NCBI GenBank assembly: GCA_030602785.1
Contig: JAUVZB010000002.1
Span: 1-64,000, forward strand
DNA: 64,000 nucleotides
Direction: 5' to 3'
Origin: Dehalococcoidia bacterium
GTDB taxonomy: Bacteria; Chloroflexota; Dehalococcoidia; GIF9; AB-539-J10
Below the pieces are notes generated by a model. It was given only the letters and a program-made list of their open reading frames with translations. It was not told the origin of the DNA and did not search any database. The position numbers and the translations under genes are program-made. Shown here piece by piece: positions 8,172 to 16,410 of the stretch. Numbering within the stretch: position 1 is the stretch's first letter; each line of letters opens with the position of its first letter.

Positions 8172-8843
8172 TCAGGGCAATCTGCCGCCGGCAGAGAGAT
8201 GGGCGAGCCGAGTCGGCTCCGGCAATCTATACCTGCCAGTGCAATGTAGCACCCATTCGACTGCGCTCGCAAGGTCAACCTTATGTCCTATGGAGATGTA
8301 GACCGGTTTCACGCCGTCCCGCGTTCGCAGCGCCGCGGCAACGACCTCGCCATCATAGACAACGTCGGTGAACGCTCCACGCCTCTCATCCAGCGCTTCG
8401 TGCGCACCGCACAGCAGGGATTTGGCGCAACCGATGGTGGGAATATCAAGGAAGAGTCCCAGATGGGATGCCAGGCCGAGGCCACGGGGATGGGCCACTC
8501 CCTGCCCGTCGACAATCAGCAGGTCGGGAGCTATGTCCAGTTTCCGGCACGCCGCGAGAACCAGCGGCGCCTCGCGGAAGGACAGAAATCCGGGCACGTA
8601 CGGCCAGTCGAGTTCGCCCTCGGCAGTCTGCACCTCGACAGTCTGCAGTCCGGGGTACAAGACCACGACAACCGCTGCCCGGCCTCGCCCACGAACGCGG
8701 TCCACTGACAGATCCGCACCGGCGACGTAGCGTGGGTTACCGGAAAGACAACGCGACCTCACCACTCGTGTGGCGAGGTCGCGTTGAAGACTTCGTGCCT
8801 CGGCAGTACCGACACTCCAGCTATGCAGGTCCAATACATGCAT
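8172..8843 (-). CDS. nfi: Endonuclease V (deoxyinosine 3'-endonuclease)
   Basis: 223 residues with all family blocks: AGADLSV, PYVPGFLSFREAP, DGQGVAHPRGLGLASHLG and a C-terminal SIGHK. The three metal-binding acids are present at D44, E91 and D112. The enzyme nicks DNA at the second phosphodiester bond 3' to deoxyinosine and so starts repair of deaminated adenine. It lies 12 nt after the aldolase gene on the same strand and 44 nt before prfB. No good ribosome site precedes the ATG at 8843, so expression may depend on readthrough from the upstream genes. Confidence 0.93.
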   Translation of the reverse strand: MHVLDLHSWSVGTAEARSLQRDLATRVVRSRCLSGNPRYVAGADLSVDRVRGRGRAAVVVVLYPGLQTVEVQTAEGELDWPYVPGFLSFREAPLVLAACRKLDIAPDLLIVDGQGVAHPRGLGLASHLGLFLDIPTIGCAKSLLCGAHEALDERRGAFTDVVYDGEVVAAALRTRDGVKPVYISIGHKVDLASAVEWVLHCTGRYRLPEPTRLAHLSAGGRLP

Positions 8844-8855
8844 GCTGCGCGTGGG

Positions 8856-9743
8856 CTACAGCAGGTTGACTTCCTGCAGGGCAGCCTTCACCTTCTGGAA
8901 GACCTCGGGAGAGACTTTGGTAAATGGCAGGCGTGGATAGCCTGCATCGATGCCACGAAGGTCCAGGACAGCGTGGCAGGTGGGCACCGTCAGTCCATAC
9001 TTCGTAATCTGGCGCACCCTGAGCACAAGCTCCTGCGTCTCCATCATCTTGCGCCTGTCACCACTCAGGTAGTCCTGGTAGAGCCGTGCGATGAGGTCCG
9101 GATACACGTTGCCGAGTCCGGTGACGGCCGCCTGCGCGCCGGCATCGAACGTCGCTACGAGCATCGCCTCAGTGCCGATAATCAGGTTGAGGTCCGGAAA
9201 ATCCTTCAGGGCCATCTCGGTATGGTAGTAGTTCACTATGTCGAAGGTACTGTCCTTGATACCCGCGATTCCGTCCTTCACGAGCCTCATGACAGTATCA
9301 TCGGACACCTTGTTGCCCGAGAGTTTCGGATTGTTGTACAGGAACACGGGGATGCCGACAGAGTCAAGCAGTGTCTTGAAGTGAATGTAGATACACTCCT
9401 GGTCGTACTCGTTGTAGTACGGCGTAACGGCTCCAACAGCGGCAGCGCCGATGGACTCCGCATGGCGTGCAAGTTCCACCGTGTTCTTGGTGTCCGAGCA
9501 GCCGACATGGATAATCACCGGCACGCGCCCCTTGGTCTGGTCGACGACGATTTCGGCCGTCCTCTTGCGCTCGGCAATGGACATCATCGGCCCGCTGCCA
9601 TAGCTGCCGACAGGATACAGACCCTGTACATGGGGAACGATGAAATCCACGATCTCTCTGGTTCCCTTCTCGTAGATCTCGCCGTCTTTCGTGAACGCGG
9701 TCATCATCGGGGGGATGATTCCGCGGAAGTCCTTGGCTTTCAT
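8856..9743 (-). CDS. DHDPS/KDG-aldolase family lyase
   Basis: 295 residues with the class I aldolase TIM-barrel layout of the dihydrodipicolinate synthase family: GLYPVGSYGSGPMMSIAERK (the usual GTTGE position reads GSYGSG), AVTPYYNEYDQE with the conserved tyrosine, and the Schiff-base lysine in GIAGIKDST. The family splits pyruvate-derived keto acids. Because the DHDPS threonine pair is replaced and the neighbour is a PfkB sugar kinase of 2-keto-3-deoxygluconate type, I favour a 2-keto-3-deoxy-(6-phospho)gluconate aldolase role over lysine synthesis. GAGGAGG precedes the ATG. It is 47 nt downstream of the kinase, most likely co-transcribed. Confidence 0.85.
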   Translation of the reverse strand: MKAKDFRGIIPPMMTAFTKDGEIYEKGTREIVDFIVPHVQGLYPVGSYGSGPMMSIAERKRTAEIVVDQTKGRVPVIIHVGCSDTKNTVELARHAESIGAAAVGAVTPYYNEYDQECIYIHFKTLLDSVGIPVFLYNNPKLSGNKVSDDTVMRLVKDGIAGIKDSTFDIVNYYHTEMALKDFPDLNLIIGTEAMLVATFDAGAQAAVTGLGNVYPDLIARLYQDYLSGDRRKMMETQELVLRVRQITKYGLTVPTCHAVLDLRGIDAGYPRLPFTKVSPEVFQKVKAALQEVNLL

Positions 9744-9790
9744 AAGTATGTGGTCCTCCTCGAAGATAGTTGAATCTCGACTACGCGCAC

Positions 9791-10747
9791 CTAGCGCGAT
9801 ATCTCCTCTTTGCCTGCCAGGAATGACTGAAGCTCATCGAAGCTCGGGCACGCGTGGAAGGGGCCATAGGCCATGGTGCTGAACGCACCGACCGCGTTGC
9901 CCCAGCGCACGCAGGTTTCAAGCGGCTGCTCCTTCAAGATGCCGGCCGTGAACCCTCCAACAAAGCAATCGCCCGCGCCCATGGGGCTCACAGGTTTCTT
10001 GAGAGTGAAGCCAGGAATACGCCTTGGCTCCTGTCCCGCCGGCGCGAGAATCGCACCGCCTGCGCCCGCCTTGACGATGAGCTTGCTGATGCCCAAGGAG
10101 TGCGCCTTGTGAATGGCCGTGTCGAGGTCCGGGGTGCCCATCAGCTTCCTCAATTCGTCCTCTCCCGGCAGCACATACGTAGCCTTCTGCATCAGAGGAA
10201 TATGGATAGACCGTGAGGTCTCGACGCTCGCCATCGTCAGCCTGAGGTTAGGGTCAAACATGATGATCTTGTTGTGCTTGAGCGCGAGGTCAAACATCCT
10301 CTCGACAGCGGCACGGGCCGAGTCGCTGATGTACGTCAACTGCCCTTCGGGATAGACGACCTTCGCTTGCGCAATGTAATCCTCGTCCACGTCATCGGGG
10401 CAGATATTCGTCGCAGCCGAGGTGTTCCGATAAAAGTGGCACTTGAAGTTGGTCTCGTAAGACCGCCGCTCCACGAAGAACACACCGGTGGGCTTCGAAG
10501 AGTCGACACGCACGCGAGACACGTCGACGCCCTCGCCTCTTATCCACCTCGTGATGAACCGTCCGAACTCATCATCTCCCACCCTTGAAAACCAGCCGCA
10601 GTCGAAACCCAGCCGCGCGACGGCAATGATGAAGTTATCGGCAGCCCCACCAACCCACTTCTTGAAGTCCTCCACTTCCCTCAACGGTCCCGAGCTCTGA
10701 GCCTCGAAGGCAACCATGGTCTCGCCCATTGAAACAACGTCATACAT
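9791..10747 (-). CDS. PfkB-family sugar kinase, probably 2-keto-3-deoxygluconate kinase
   Basis: 318 residues beginning MYDVVSMGETMVAFEAQSSG, with the two PfkB signatures: an N-terminal GGAADNFIIAVARLG and the C-terminal PMGAGDCFVGGFTAG, whose aspartate is the catalytic base and whose GAGD forms the anion hole. The opening MGETM and the FYR(N)xSA block resemble KdgK. Phosphorylating KDG would feed the adjacent aldolase in an Entner-Doudoroff-like or uronate route. A TACAAT box lies 10 nt before the ATG and no ribosome site is visible, so its transcript is probably almost leaderless. Fructokinase or ribokinase activity cannot be excluded. Confidence 0.83.
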   Translation of the reverse strand: MYDVVSMGETMVAFEAQSSGPLREVEDFKKWVGGAADNFIIAVARLGFDCGWFSRVGDDEFGRFITRWIRGEGVDVSRVRVDSSKPTGVFFVERRSYETNFKCHFYRNTSAATNICPDDVDEDYIAQAKVVYPEGQLTYISDSARAAVERMFDLALKHNKIIMFDPNLRLTMASVETSRSIHIPLMQKATYVLPGEDELRKLMGTPDLDTAIHKAHSLGISKLIVKAGAGGAILAPAGQEPRRIPGFTLKKPVSPMGAGDCFVGGFTAGILKEQPLETCVRWGNAVGAFSTMAYGPFHACPSFDELQSFLAGKEEISR

Positions 10748-10757
10748 AACAGGCGCA

Positions 10758-10763
10758 ATTGTA
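10758..10763 (-). promoter_or_regulatory. -10 box of the kinase/aldolase unit
   Basis: Minus-strand TACAAT ends 10 nt before the kinase ATG at 10747. No consensus -35 is present. This is another short-leader start. Confidence 0.4.
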
Positions 10764-10820
10764 CTTCAGAAGAGGCACCCCACGCCACCACCATACCTAC
10801 ACGTGCAAGATGCATGCCCA

Positions 10821-10850
10821 TTGCCGAAAGAAAAACGGCGGTGATATACT
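10821..10850 (+). promoter_or_regulatory. Promoter of the A/V-type ATPase operon
   Basis: TTGCCG (10821-10826), 18-bp spacer, TATACT (10845-10850). The predicted start near 10857 leaves a leader of about 160 nt before the first gene at 11016. Confidence 0.6.
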
Positions 10851-10860
10851 GTGTCGGTTA

Positions 10861-10894
10861 GTCAGGGGCTTTGCTTTTGGCCCCTTCTCCTGAC
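10861..10894 (+). other. Leader hairpin of the A/V-ATPase operon
   Basis: Just after the predicted transcription start, GTCAGG (10861-10866) pairs with CCTGAC (10889-10894), and inner GGGC/GGCCCC runs can extend the stem around a U-rich loop. The rest of the roughly 120-nt leader up to the ribosome site shows no reading frame I can support. It could be a stabilising 5' stem or part of a regulatory leader. Confidence 0.4.
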
Positions 10895-11015
10895 TCTTAG
10901 AGGAACAGTCTATTGCAGCGAGTCAATCTACCACGAACGCAACAGGGCTTGTTCCGACGTATGCCCCCTCAGTCTACCCCGCACAGGAACACAGACTACC
11001 GCTAAGGAGTGTGCT

Positions 11016-11333
11016 ATGGCCAGTGACATAACCGGTGGCGTGCAAGCGATGGAGGCGGAGGCAGCGCGGGTACTCGACGACGCGAAAGCCAAGGCAATCG
11101 ATATCGTCCAGAAGGCGCGCGATGAGTCCAGGAAGATGGCCGATGCCGAGCTTCCTCTCGACGATGTGAAGGCAGAGTGCGCCGGCGTAGTGAAAGAGGC
11201 CAGCCAGAAGGCTGAGCGTGATGTGAAGGAGGCGGAGCAGCAAGCGGCTGACATCAAATCGAGCGCCGGCAAGAAGGCCGACCAATATGCGAAGATGATT
11301 GTCAGCATAGTCATCGGAGAGAAAGCGGCATAA
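11016..11333 (+). CDS. A/V-type ATPase subunit H (AhaH/G-like stalk protein)
   Basis: 105 residues, strongly charged, heptad-like coiled coil (EAEAARVLDDAKAKAIDIVQKARDESRKMADAE...), as in the archaeal subunit H that pairs with subunit E to form the peripheral stalk. AAGGAG lies upstream of the ATG at 11016. First gene of the operon; its TAA stop overlaps the ATG of subunit I by one base (TAATG). Identification rests on composition, length and operon position. Confidence 0.8.
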   Translation: MASDITGGVQAMEAEAARVLDDAKAKAIDIVQKARDESRKMADAELPLDDVKAECAGVVKEASQKAERDVKEAEQQAADIKSSAGKKADQYAKMIVSIVIGEKAA

Positions 11334-13327
11334 TGGGCGCCATCGTCAACACTCCCGAACCCATGAGCCACATGCGCGTGGTCACTTCGAAGGACCTCGC
11401 GGGTCAAACGCTCAAGGTGCTTCAACGGGTTGGCGTCCTCCACGCAGAAGAGAGCACTGAACTCAGCCCGGTTGACAGAGAGGCCATCGAGAAAGAGAGA
11501 AGACAGGTCAGCGAACTCCTGGCGAGTATCGACGACGTTCTCGGGTACATTCACGATGAACGGATTGTTCGATTGAAGGAGGACCTTGACGTCTTCTACA
11601 CTCGGCCGCTTGCGGAAATAGGTGAGGACACCCGGAGGCTCTGTACGAAGCTCGGGACCATGCACCAGCGAGTTCAGAAGCTCCAGGCGGAACAACAGGC
11701 ACTGGCGCAACTCAAGGACGTCGTCGGCGAGCTGGCGCCAAGGGTGGACCTCTCCCTCGCAGATCTTGATTTCTCGGGAAAGCACCTCTCCTCGCGACTC
11801 GCTGCAATCCCCCGCGATGTCTTCCAGACCATGGGCTCCCGGTTCGAACAGCATACGCTGAGCCAGGAGACCATCGAGAGTGGTGACGATACGTATATCT
11901 ACTTCATCGCCAAGTCGAGCGAGATGGCCACGCTTGAGGCGCTTGTCAGCGACAACAGCGGCACACTCGTATCAGTCCCCCACGAGGATGTGCCTCTGAA
12001 GGACTTCGCCGTAAAGGCCGACAAGGATTCGGCACGACTCTCAACGGAGTTGGCACACGTACAGGCTGATATCGAGGCGAAGACAACCGAGAACCTCGAG
12101 AAGCTCGTTCTGCTGCGCGAGGCACTGTTTGCAGAAAACCAGAGGCTCGGTGTGCTTGAGCAAGCCTGCGAGGCCAAATACGTAACACTCATCGAAGGAT
12201 GGGTGCCCGAGGGTGGTGTAGACCTTGCAATCGGTGACTTGAGAGAGGAAGTCGGGTACGTCTACATAGAAACGAGAGCAGCACAACCCGATGAGGAACC
12301 CCCCAGCAAGTATCGCAATCTCAAGGCACTGAGGCCTTTCCAGATAGTCGTGGACCTGTTCGGGACTCCCAAGTACCGGGAGTGGGACCCGACTCCCATT
12401 ATCTCCTATTCCTTCGCGTTCTTTTACGGCGTCATGCTGGGAGATGCCGTGTACGGCCTTCTCCTCATAGTTCTAACCAGGTTCGCGTTGCCGAAGCTCG
12501 TTGACGACTCCCAGACCGACGGGTTCAAAGTGTTTCAAACACTGCTGTATATAAGCGCCGGGTCTGCAGTCGTCGTTGGCGTTCTGACCGGCACCTATCT
12601 GGGTGATTTCTCCCCCCGGTTCTTGAACGCACCCAACCTTGCCCTGTCACAGCCCATCCAGGCAATCTACCTCGATACCATGAAGTTTATTGTAGTCTCC
12701 CTCATGGTTGGACTCGTTCACGTCAACATAGGTCACCTGCTGATGCTCATCAGGGGATGCAAGGAGAAGCAGAAGCACCTCGTACTCGGACGGGCAGGAC
12801 TGTTTGTGCTCCAGATTGCGGGCATCCCATGGATTATGCATTTCATCGGAGCTGACCTGCTGCCGCTGGCTGAGAGCACGTACTCCATTCTCCTGTACAC
12901 CGTGTCCGGTGGAGTCGTGCTGATCATCATCGCCTCTGTGATGGAGAAAGGCCCATTCCTTGGCAGCATCTTCTGGATATTCGATATCACGGGGATACTT
13001 GGCGACGTCATGTCGTACGCGCGGCTCGCCGGCGTCGGTCTGGCAACATACTATCTCGCGTACTGCTTCAACATGATGTCCACTCTTATCGCCAACATGC
13101 TGCCGGCAGGAATGCTGCGACTCGTACTCGGAACGATTATCGCCTTGTTGATCCTTCTGTTCGGGCATACCCTCAACCTGGTTCTCAGTTCGATTACGTG
13201 CTTCGTCCACTCCCTTCGGCTGTGCTTCGTCGAGTTTCTCTTCAAGTTCTACGAAGGGGGCGGCAGGACCTACAGTCCGCTGCGGCTTCGCAAGCGCGAG
13301 TTCGTAGCAGTGAAAGCTCAAGCATGA
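11333..13327 (+). CDS. atpI: A/V-type ATPase subunit I (a-subunit)
   Basis: 664 residues: a soluble, coiled-coil N-terminal half and a C-terminal membrane half starting at about residue 350 (YSFAFFYGVMLGDAVYGLLLIVL) with about seven or eight transmembrane helices. The N-terminus (MSHMRVVTSKDLAGQTLKVLQRVGVLHAEE) is typical of NtpI/AtpI. The subunit forms the static ion channel against the proteolipid ring; the essential arginine is expected near the end, in the helix around GHTLNLVLSSITCFVHSLRLCFVEF. Length agrees with bacterial and archaeal homologues. Confidence 0.92.
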   Translation: MGAIVNTPEPMSHMRVVTSKDLAGQTLKVLQRVGVLHAEESTELSPVDREAIEKERRQVSELLASIDDVLGYIHDERIVRLKEDLDVFYTRPLAEIGEDTRRLCTKLGTMHQRVQKLQAEQQALAQLKDVVGELAPRVDLSLADLDFSGKHLSSRLAAIPRDVFQTMGSRFEQHTLSQETIESGDDTYIYFIAKSSEMATLEALVSDNSGTLVSVPHEDVPLKDFAVKADKDSARLSTELAHVQADIEAKTTENLEKLVLLREALFAENQRLGVLEQACEAKYVTLIEGWVPEGGVDLAIGDLREEVGYVYIETRAAQPDEEPPSKYRNLKALRPFQIVVDLFGTPKYREWDPTPIISYSFAFFYGVMLGDAVYGLLLIVLTRFALPKLVDDSQTDGFKVFQTLLYISAGSAVVVGVLTGTYLGDFSPRFLNAPNLALSQPIQAIYLDTMKFIVVSLMVGLVHVNIGHLLMLIRGCKEKQKHLVLGRAGLFVLQIAGIPWIMHFIGADLLPLAESTYSILLYTVSGGVVLIIIASVMEKGPFLGSIFWIFDITGILGDVMSYARLAGVGLATYYLAYCFNMMSTLIANMLPAGMLRLVLGTIIALLILLFGHTLNLVLSSITCFVHSLRLCFVEFLFKFYEGGGRTYSPLRLRKREFVAVKAQA

Positions 13328-13343
13328 ACGGAGTGAGTGAGAA

Positions 13344-13823
13344 ATGCTGGTAGATCAGGCAGCGCTGGCTACTCTTGGCGGGGGCATCGCTCTGGCCGGT
13401 GGCCTGGCAGGGTCATCGCTTGGTGTTGCCATTTCGGGAGCTGCGGGAGCGGCCGTGCTGGGACAGGATTCGAGGCAGCTCCGGAACGTGATTATCCTGG
13501 CTGCTCTGCCGATGTCACGGGCATTCTACGCGTTTATCTTCCTTATCCTCGTAATCACGTCTGCCATTCCGGCGATTGGCAGCATGGGCGACCCCAGTGG
13601 GAGCGGATTCGCTGTCTGCGGGATAGGAATCATGGCTTCCCTGGCTTTCGGCGTTTCCGGGGCCTACCAGGGATCGGTGTGCGCGGCAGGCATTGCAGGG
13701 CTCTCCAAGACAGGAGGCCGCATCCTCACTAACGCAATAATGCTTGCGGTGTTCGTCGAACTCCTCGCTGTGCTCGGCCTCGTGTTCAGCATAATGGCTC
13801 TCAGCATACTGGGGTTGATGTAG
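13344..13823 (+). CDS. atpK: A/V-type ATPase proteolipid subunit K, copy 1
   Basis: 159 residues, two fused hairpins (four transmembrane helices), glycine-rich first helix GGLAGSSLGVAISGAAGAAVLG. The ion-carrying glutamate is E139 in LAVFVELLAVLG and Q109 is kept in AYQGSV. At the position of the Thr-Gln pair that helps bind Na+ in Enterococcus hirae NtpK, this copy reads LPMSRAFY (S58-R59). Forms the rotor ring together with the next gene. GAGTGAGAG-like ribosome site upstream; 16 nt after subunit I. Confidence 0.9.
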   Translation: MLVDQAALATLGGGIALAGGLAGSSLGVAISGAAGAAVLGQDSRQLRNVIILAALPMSRAFYAFIFLILVITSAIPAIGSMGDPSGSGFAVCGIGIMASLAFGVSGAYQGSVCAAGIAGLSKTGGRILTNAIMLAVFVELLAVLGLVFSIMALSILGLM

Positions 13824-13860
13824 TTGCCTGCATATAGAAACCTAGATTCGGAGGTGTACG

Positions 13861-14340
13861 ATGTTGATTAGTCCTGAATCTCTCGCTGTGCTGGGCGGGG
13901 CGCTGGCTCTCGGCGGCGGCCTGGCGGGATCGTCGATAGGACTCGGGTGGGCAGGCTCAACAGGAGCTGCCACTCTGGCTGAGGAGCCGGGTCAGCTGCG
14001 GAACGTCATCGTCCTGGTGTCATTACCAATGACTCAGACGTTCTACGGGCTCATCATCCTGATTCTGATCCTCACGACGGTAATCCCCAATCTCTCGGCC
14101 ATGCCAGACCCCGCTGGTGCCGGGTTCGCAGTCTTCGCATGCGGGCTCATTGCAGCCTCTGCCGAATGTGTCTCCGCAGCCTATCAGGGCGCGGTGTGCG
14201 CCTCTGGCATCTCTCTCCTTCCGAAGACAAAGGGCCGCATACTGACAAACGCCATGATGCTGGCAGTGTTCGTGGAACTGCTCGGGGTTCTGGGCCTGGT
14301 GTTCACGATAATGGCTCTGAGCATGCTGGGACTGTTCTAG
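13861..14340 (+). CDS. atpK: A/V-type ATPase proteolipid subunit K, copy 2
   Basis: Also 159 residues and collinear with copy 1, about two-thirds identical by eye. E139 and Q109 are conserved, but the helix-2 motif is LPMTQTFY (T58-Q59), the complete Thr-Gln/Gln/Glu set known as Na+ ligands in E. hirae NtpK. GGAGG lies about 7 nt before the ATG. The two copies probably arose by tandem duplication and then diverged in the ion site. Whether both enter one ring cannot be told from sequence. Confidence 0.9.
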   Translation: MLISPESLAVLGGALALGGGLAGSSIGLGWAGSTGAATLAEEPGQLRNVIVLVSLPMTQTFYGLIILILILTTVIPNLSAMPDPAGAGFAVFACGLIAASAECVSAAYQGAVCASGISLLPKTKGRILTNAMMLAVFVELLGVLGLVFTIMALSMLGLF

Positions 14341-14367
14341 GAAGCTGTCGATTGAGGTACTGAGCAA

Positions 14368-14940
14368 ATGCAGAAAATCAGCGAAGCCGTAGTTGACAAA
14401 GTAAAGGCAGAAGCCCAAAGCATCGTGAGCGAGGCCGAGGAAGAGGCGAAGAAGGAACTTGAGAAGGCAAGAAACCAGCAAGACGTGAAGGTGAAGGCGG
14501 AGAAACGCCGACTTCTCAAGGACGCTCAGGAAGAGGCCGCTCGCGTCGCGTCGCAGAGTGCGATACAGCAGCACCGGGACATGGCCGCTGCCAAGGCGTC
14601 GGTGCTGGACGACATTGTGAAACGGGCACAGGCCGATCTCAAGAAGACTTCGACGAAGCCCGACCTCACAGCCTATCTCATAGGCGATGCCATCAGTGGT
14701 CTTGGGTCAGACAAGGCTACGATTTCCGTCAGTCACCATGACATCGCCATGGTCAAAGAGCTTGTCAAGAACGACAAGCGTCTCTCCGCCATGGTTCTGG
14801 ATGTGACCGAGTGTGACTGCGACGGCGGCGTGATTGCCACCAGCGAAGACAAGAAGACCGCCGTTGACAATACGTACTCCACCAGGCTTGAGATGCTATT
14901 GCCTCGCCTGTTACCCGAAATCAGCAAGGACCTTTTCTGA
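14368..14940 (+). CDS. atpE: A/V-type ATPase subunit E (peripheral stalk)
   Basis: 190 residues: long N-terminal coiled coil (VKAEAQSIVSEAEEEAKKELEKARN...) and a globular C-terminal part ending CDCDGGVIATSEDKKTAVDNTYSTRLEMLLPRLLPEISKDLF, which matches the conserved 'GGxxxxxxDGxIxxDNTxxxRLE' signature of subunit E. It dimerises with subunit H to form the stator stalk holding the A/B head. It lies 27 nt after subunit K2. Confidence 0.9.
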   Translation: MQKISEAVVDKVKAEAQSIVSEAEEEAKKELEKARNQQDVKVKAEKRRLLKDAQEEAARVASQSAIQQHRDMAAAKASVLDDIVKRAQADLKKTSTKPDLTAYLIGDAISGLGSDKATISVSHHDIAMVKELVKNDKRLSAMVLDVTECDCDGGVIATSEDKKTAVDNTYSTRLEMLLPRLLPEISKDLF

Positions 14941-14964
14941 CCACACTGACGTAAGGAGCGCACG

Positions 14965-15999
14965 GTGCTCGATCCAAGATACGCATATATGTCGGCCTAC
15001 CTCAAAGCGGAGGAGCCGAAGATGGTTGCAGGGAATCATCTTGACCGCCTGTCACGCACTACGAACGTGGCAGATGCGCTTGGCGTCATTCGCGAGACAG
15101 ACATCGGGGCATACCTGGAAGGGACGACCTTCCGGGGATTCGAAGACATAGACCGGGCCATGTGGACATACTTCGCAGAGCGTATCGCATACATCGAAGC
15201 CTTCAAGTATATGCCTGCCGATATGCGCAGTGTGTCCCGGTCGTTCATCGTCAAATACGATGTCATAAACGTCAAAGCAACTCTGCAGGGCATCGTAACG
15301 GGTGAGAAGACCCCGTTGATTCCGATTGGCGCGATATGTGATGCAGGGTTCCTAGATGATCTGAACGAATCTGAGACGATGCAGGACGTGGCCGACGTGC
15401 TTACGCAGAGCCTCCTGCCTGACTTCGTGCCGGCCATCAAGGCATATGACCCGGCCGGCGGGGCCAAGGCGAAGATCGCTGTTGAGTCCAGACTCGAGGG
15501 CGAGTACTTCCACCAGTTCCTCAAGACGGCCAGCGAAGTCCGCGAGGGCGCTGCACTCGGCAAAGCTTACGGCCTTGTCATCGACCTCACAAACCTCGGA
15601 ATCGCCTGCAGGGCAGTTGTCGAGGGCGTCGGTCCCGCAGCGGGCGACTACCTCATCTCCGACGGCTACATTATCAACGAGAAGACCCTCAGGGATGTAT
15701 TGCCATACAAGCTCCCGGACATCGCGCGCCGACTCGACAGCCCGCAGCACAGGGACATCGCAAGCGAGATTGCCAGCGCCTACGACAAGTCAAGGTCAGT
15801 CACCGTCATCGACGAAGTGCTTGAGAAACACAAGTATGCGGCGCTGCGTGATTTCCTGTCCCCCAGGGCTCTGTCCCCCCTTGTGATGGCCTGGTATCTG
15901 GTCCTCAAGGAAACCGAGCTGAGGAATCTCAGATTGCTGTTGAAAGCTATCTACGACGGCATAGCCGTTGAAGAGGTCAAGAGGTACCTGCTGCTATGA
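14965..15999 (+). CDS. atpC: A/V-type ATPase subunit C (central-stalk cap, d-like)
   Basis: 344 residues, helix-rich, matching the V-ATPase C/AC39 family, which seats the central stalk on the proteolipid ring. The GTG start at 14965 has AAGGAG 9 nt upstream. Recognised from its operon place, length and segments such as RAMWTYFAERIAYIEAFKYMPADMR and YLVLKETELRNLRLLLKAIYDGI near the C-terminus, a hallmark of the family. ATGA overlap with subunit F. Confidence 0.88.
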   Translation: MLDPRYAYMSAYLKAEEPKMVAGNHLDRLSRTTNVADALGVIRETDIGAYLEGTTFRGFEDIDRAMWTYFAERIAYIEAFKYMPADMRSVSRSFIVKYDVINVKATLQGIVTGEKTPLIPIGAICDAGFLDDLNESETMQDVADVLTQSLLPDFVPAIKAYDPAGGAKAKIAVESRLEGEYFHQFLKTASEVREGAALGKAYGLVIDLTNLGIACRAVVEGVGPAAGDYLISDGYIINEKTLRDVLPYKLPDIARRLDSPQHRDIASEIASAYDKSRSVTVIDEVLEKHKYAALRDFLSPRALSPLVMAWYLVLKETELRNLRLLLKAIYDGIAVEEVKRYLLL

Positions 16000-16355
16000 A
16001 CAAGTCTTCCGTGAGGAATCTGGAGATTGCTGTCATAGGTGACCAGGAATTGGTCAGTGTGCTACAGCTGGCAGGCATCAGAAAGACCCACGCCATCTTG
16101 ATCGAGCGTAACGCCGCCGAGGAAGTACGAAGCACACTGCAGGAGTATGTGTCTGACCCCGATGTCGGCGTCGTCATACTTCTTGAGGAATTCGCAGACA
16201 TTGCGGGCGACACGGTTGCACGGATCAGGCAGAGCAAGAGCGTTCTGCCGGTCATAGTCGAAGTGCCGTCAAAACACGGGACAAAGCACCCTGACGTCGT
16301 TGGCTATTACAAGCGGTTCACTCGCGAATTCCTGGGCTTCGAGATCGAGATCTAG
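15996..16355 (+). CDS. atpF: A/V-type ATPase subunit F (central stalk)
   Basis: 119 residues, alpha/beta fold with IAVIGDQELVSVLQLAGI at the start and VVILLEEFADIAGDTV in the middle, both typical of NtpG/AtpF, which binds subunit D in the rotor axis. It overlaps subunit C by 4 nt. The ending GFEIEI is short compared with some homologues but within range. Confidence 0.9.
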   Translation: MNKSSVRNLEIAVIGDQELVSVLQLAGIRKTHAILIERNAAEEVRSTLQEYVSDPDVGVVILLEEFADIAGDTVARIRQSKSVLPVIVEVPSKHGTKHPDVVGYYKRFTREFLGFEIEI

Positions 16356-16410
16356 CCATAACCAGTGTGCCGCTGTGAACCGAGTCGAGCAGTCTTAGGA
16401 GGTTACAGAC

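Noticed and set aside
10928..11854. Minus-strand open frame opposite A/V-ATPase subunits H and I
   Set aside because: Composition mirrors the coiled-coil genes on the other strand; no ribosome site.
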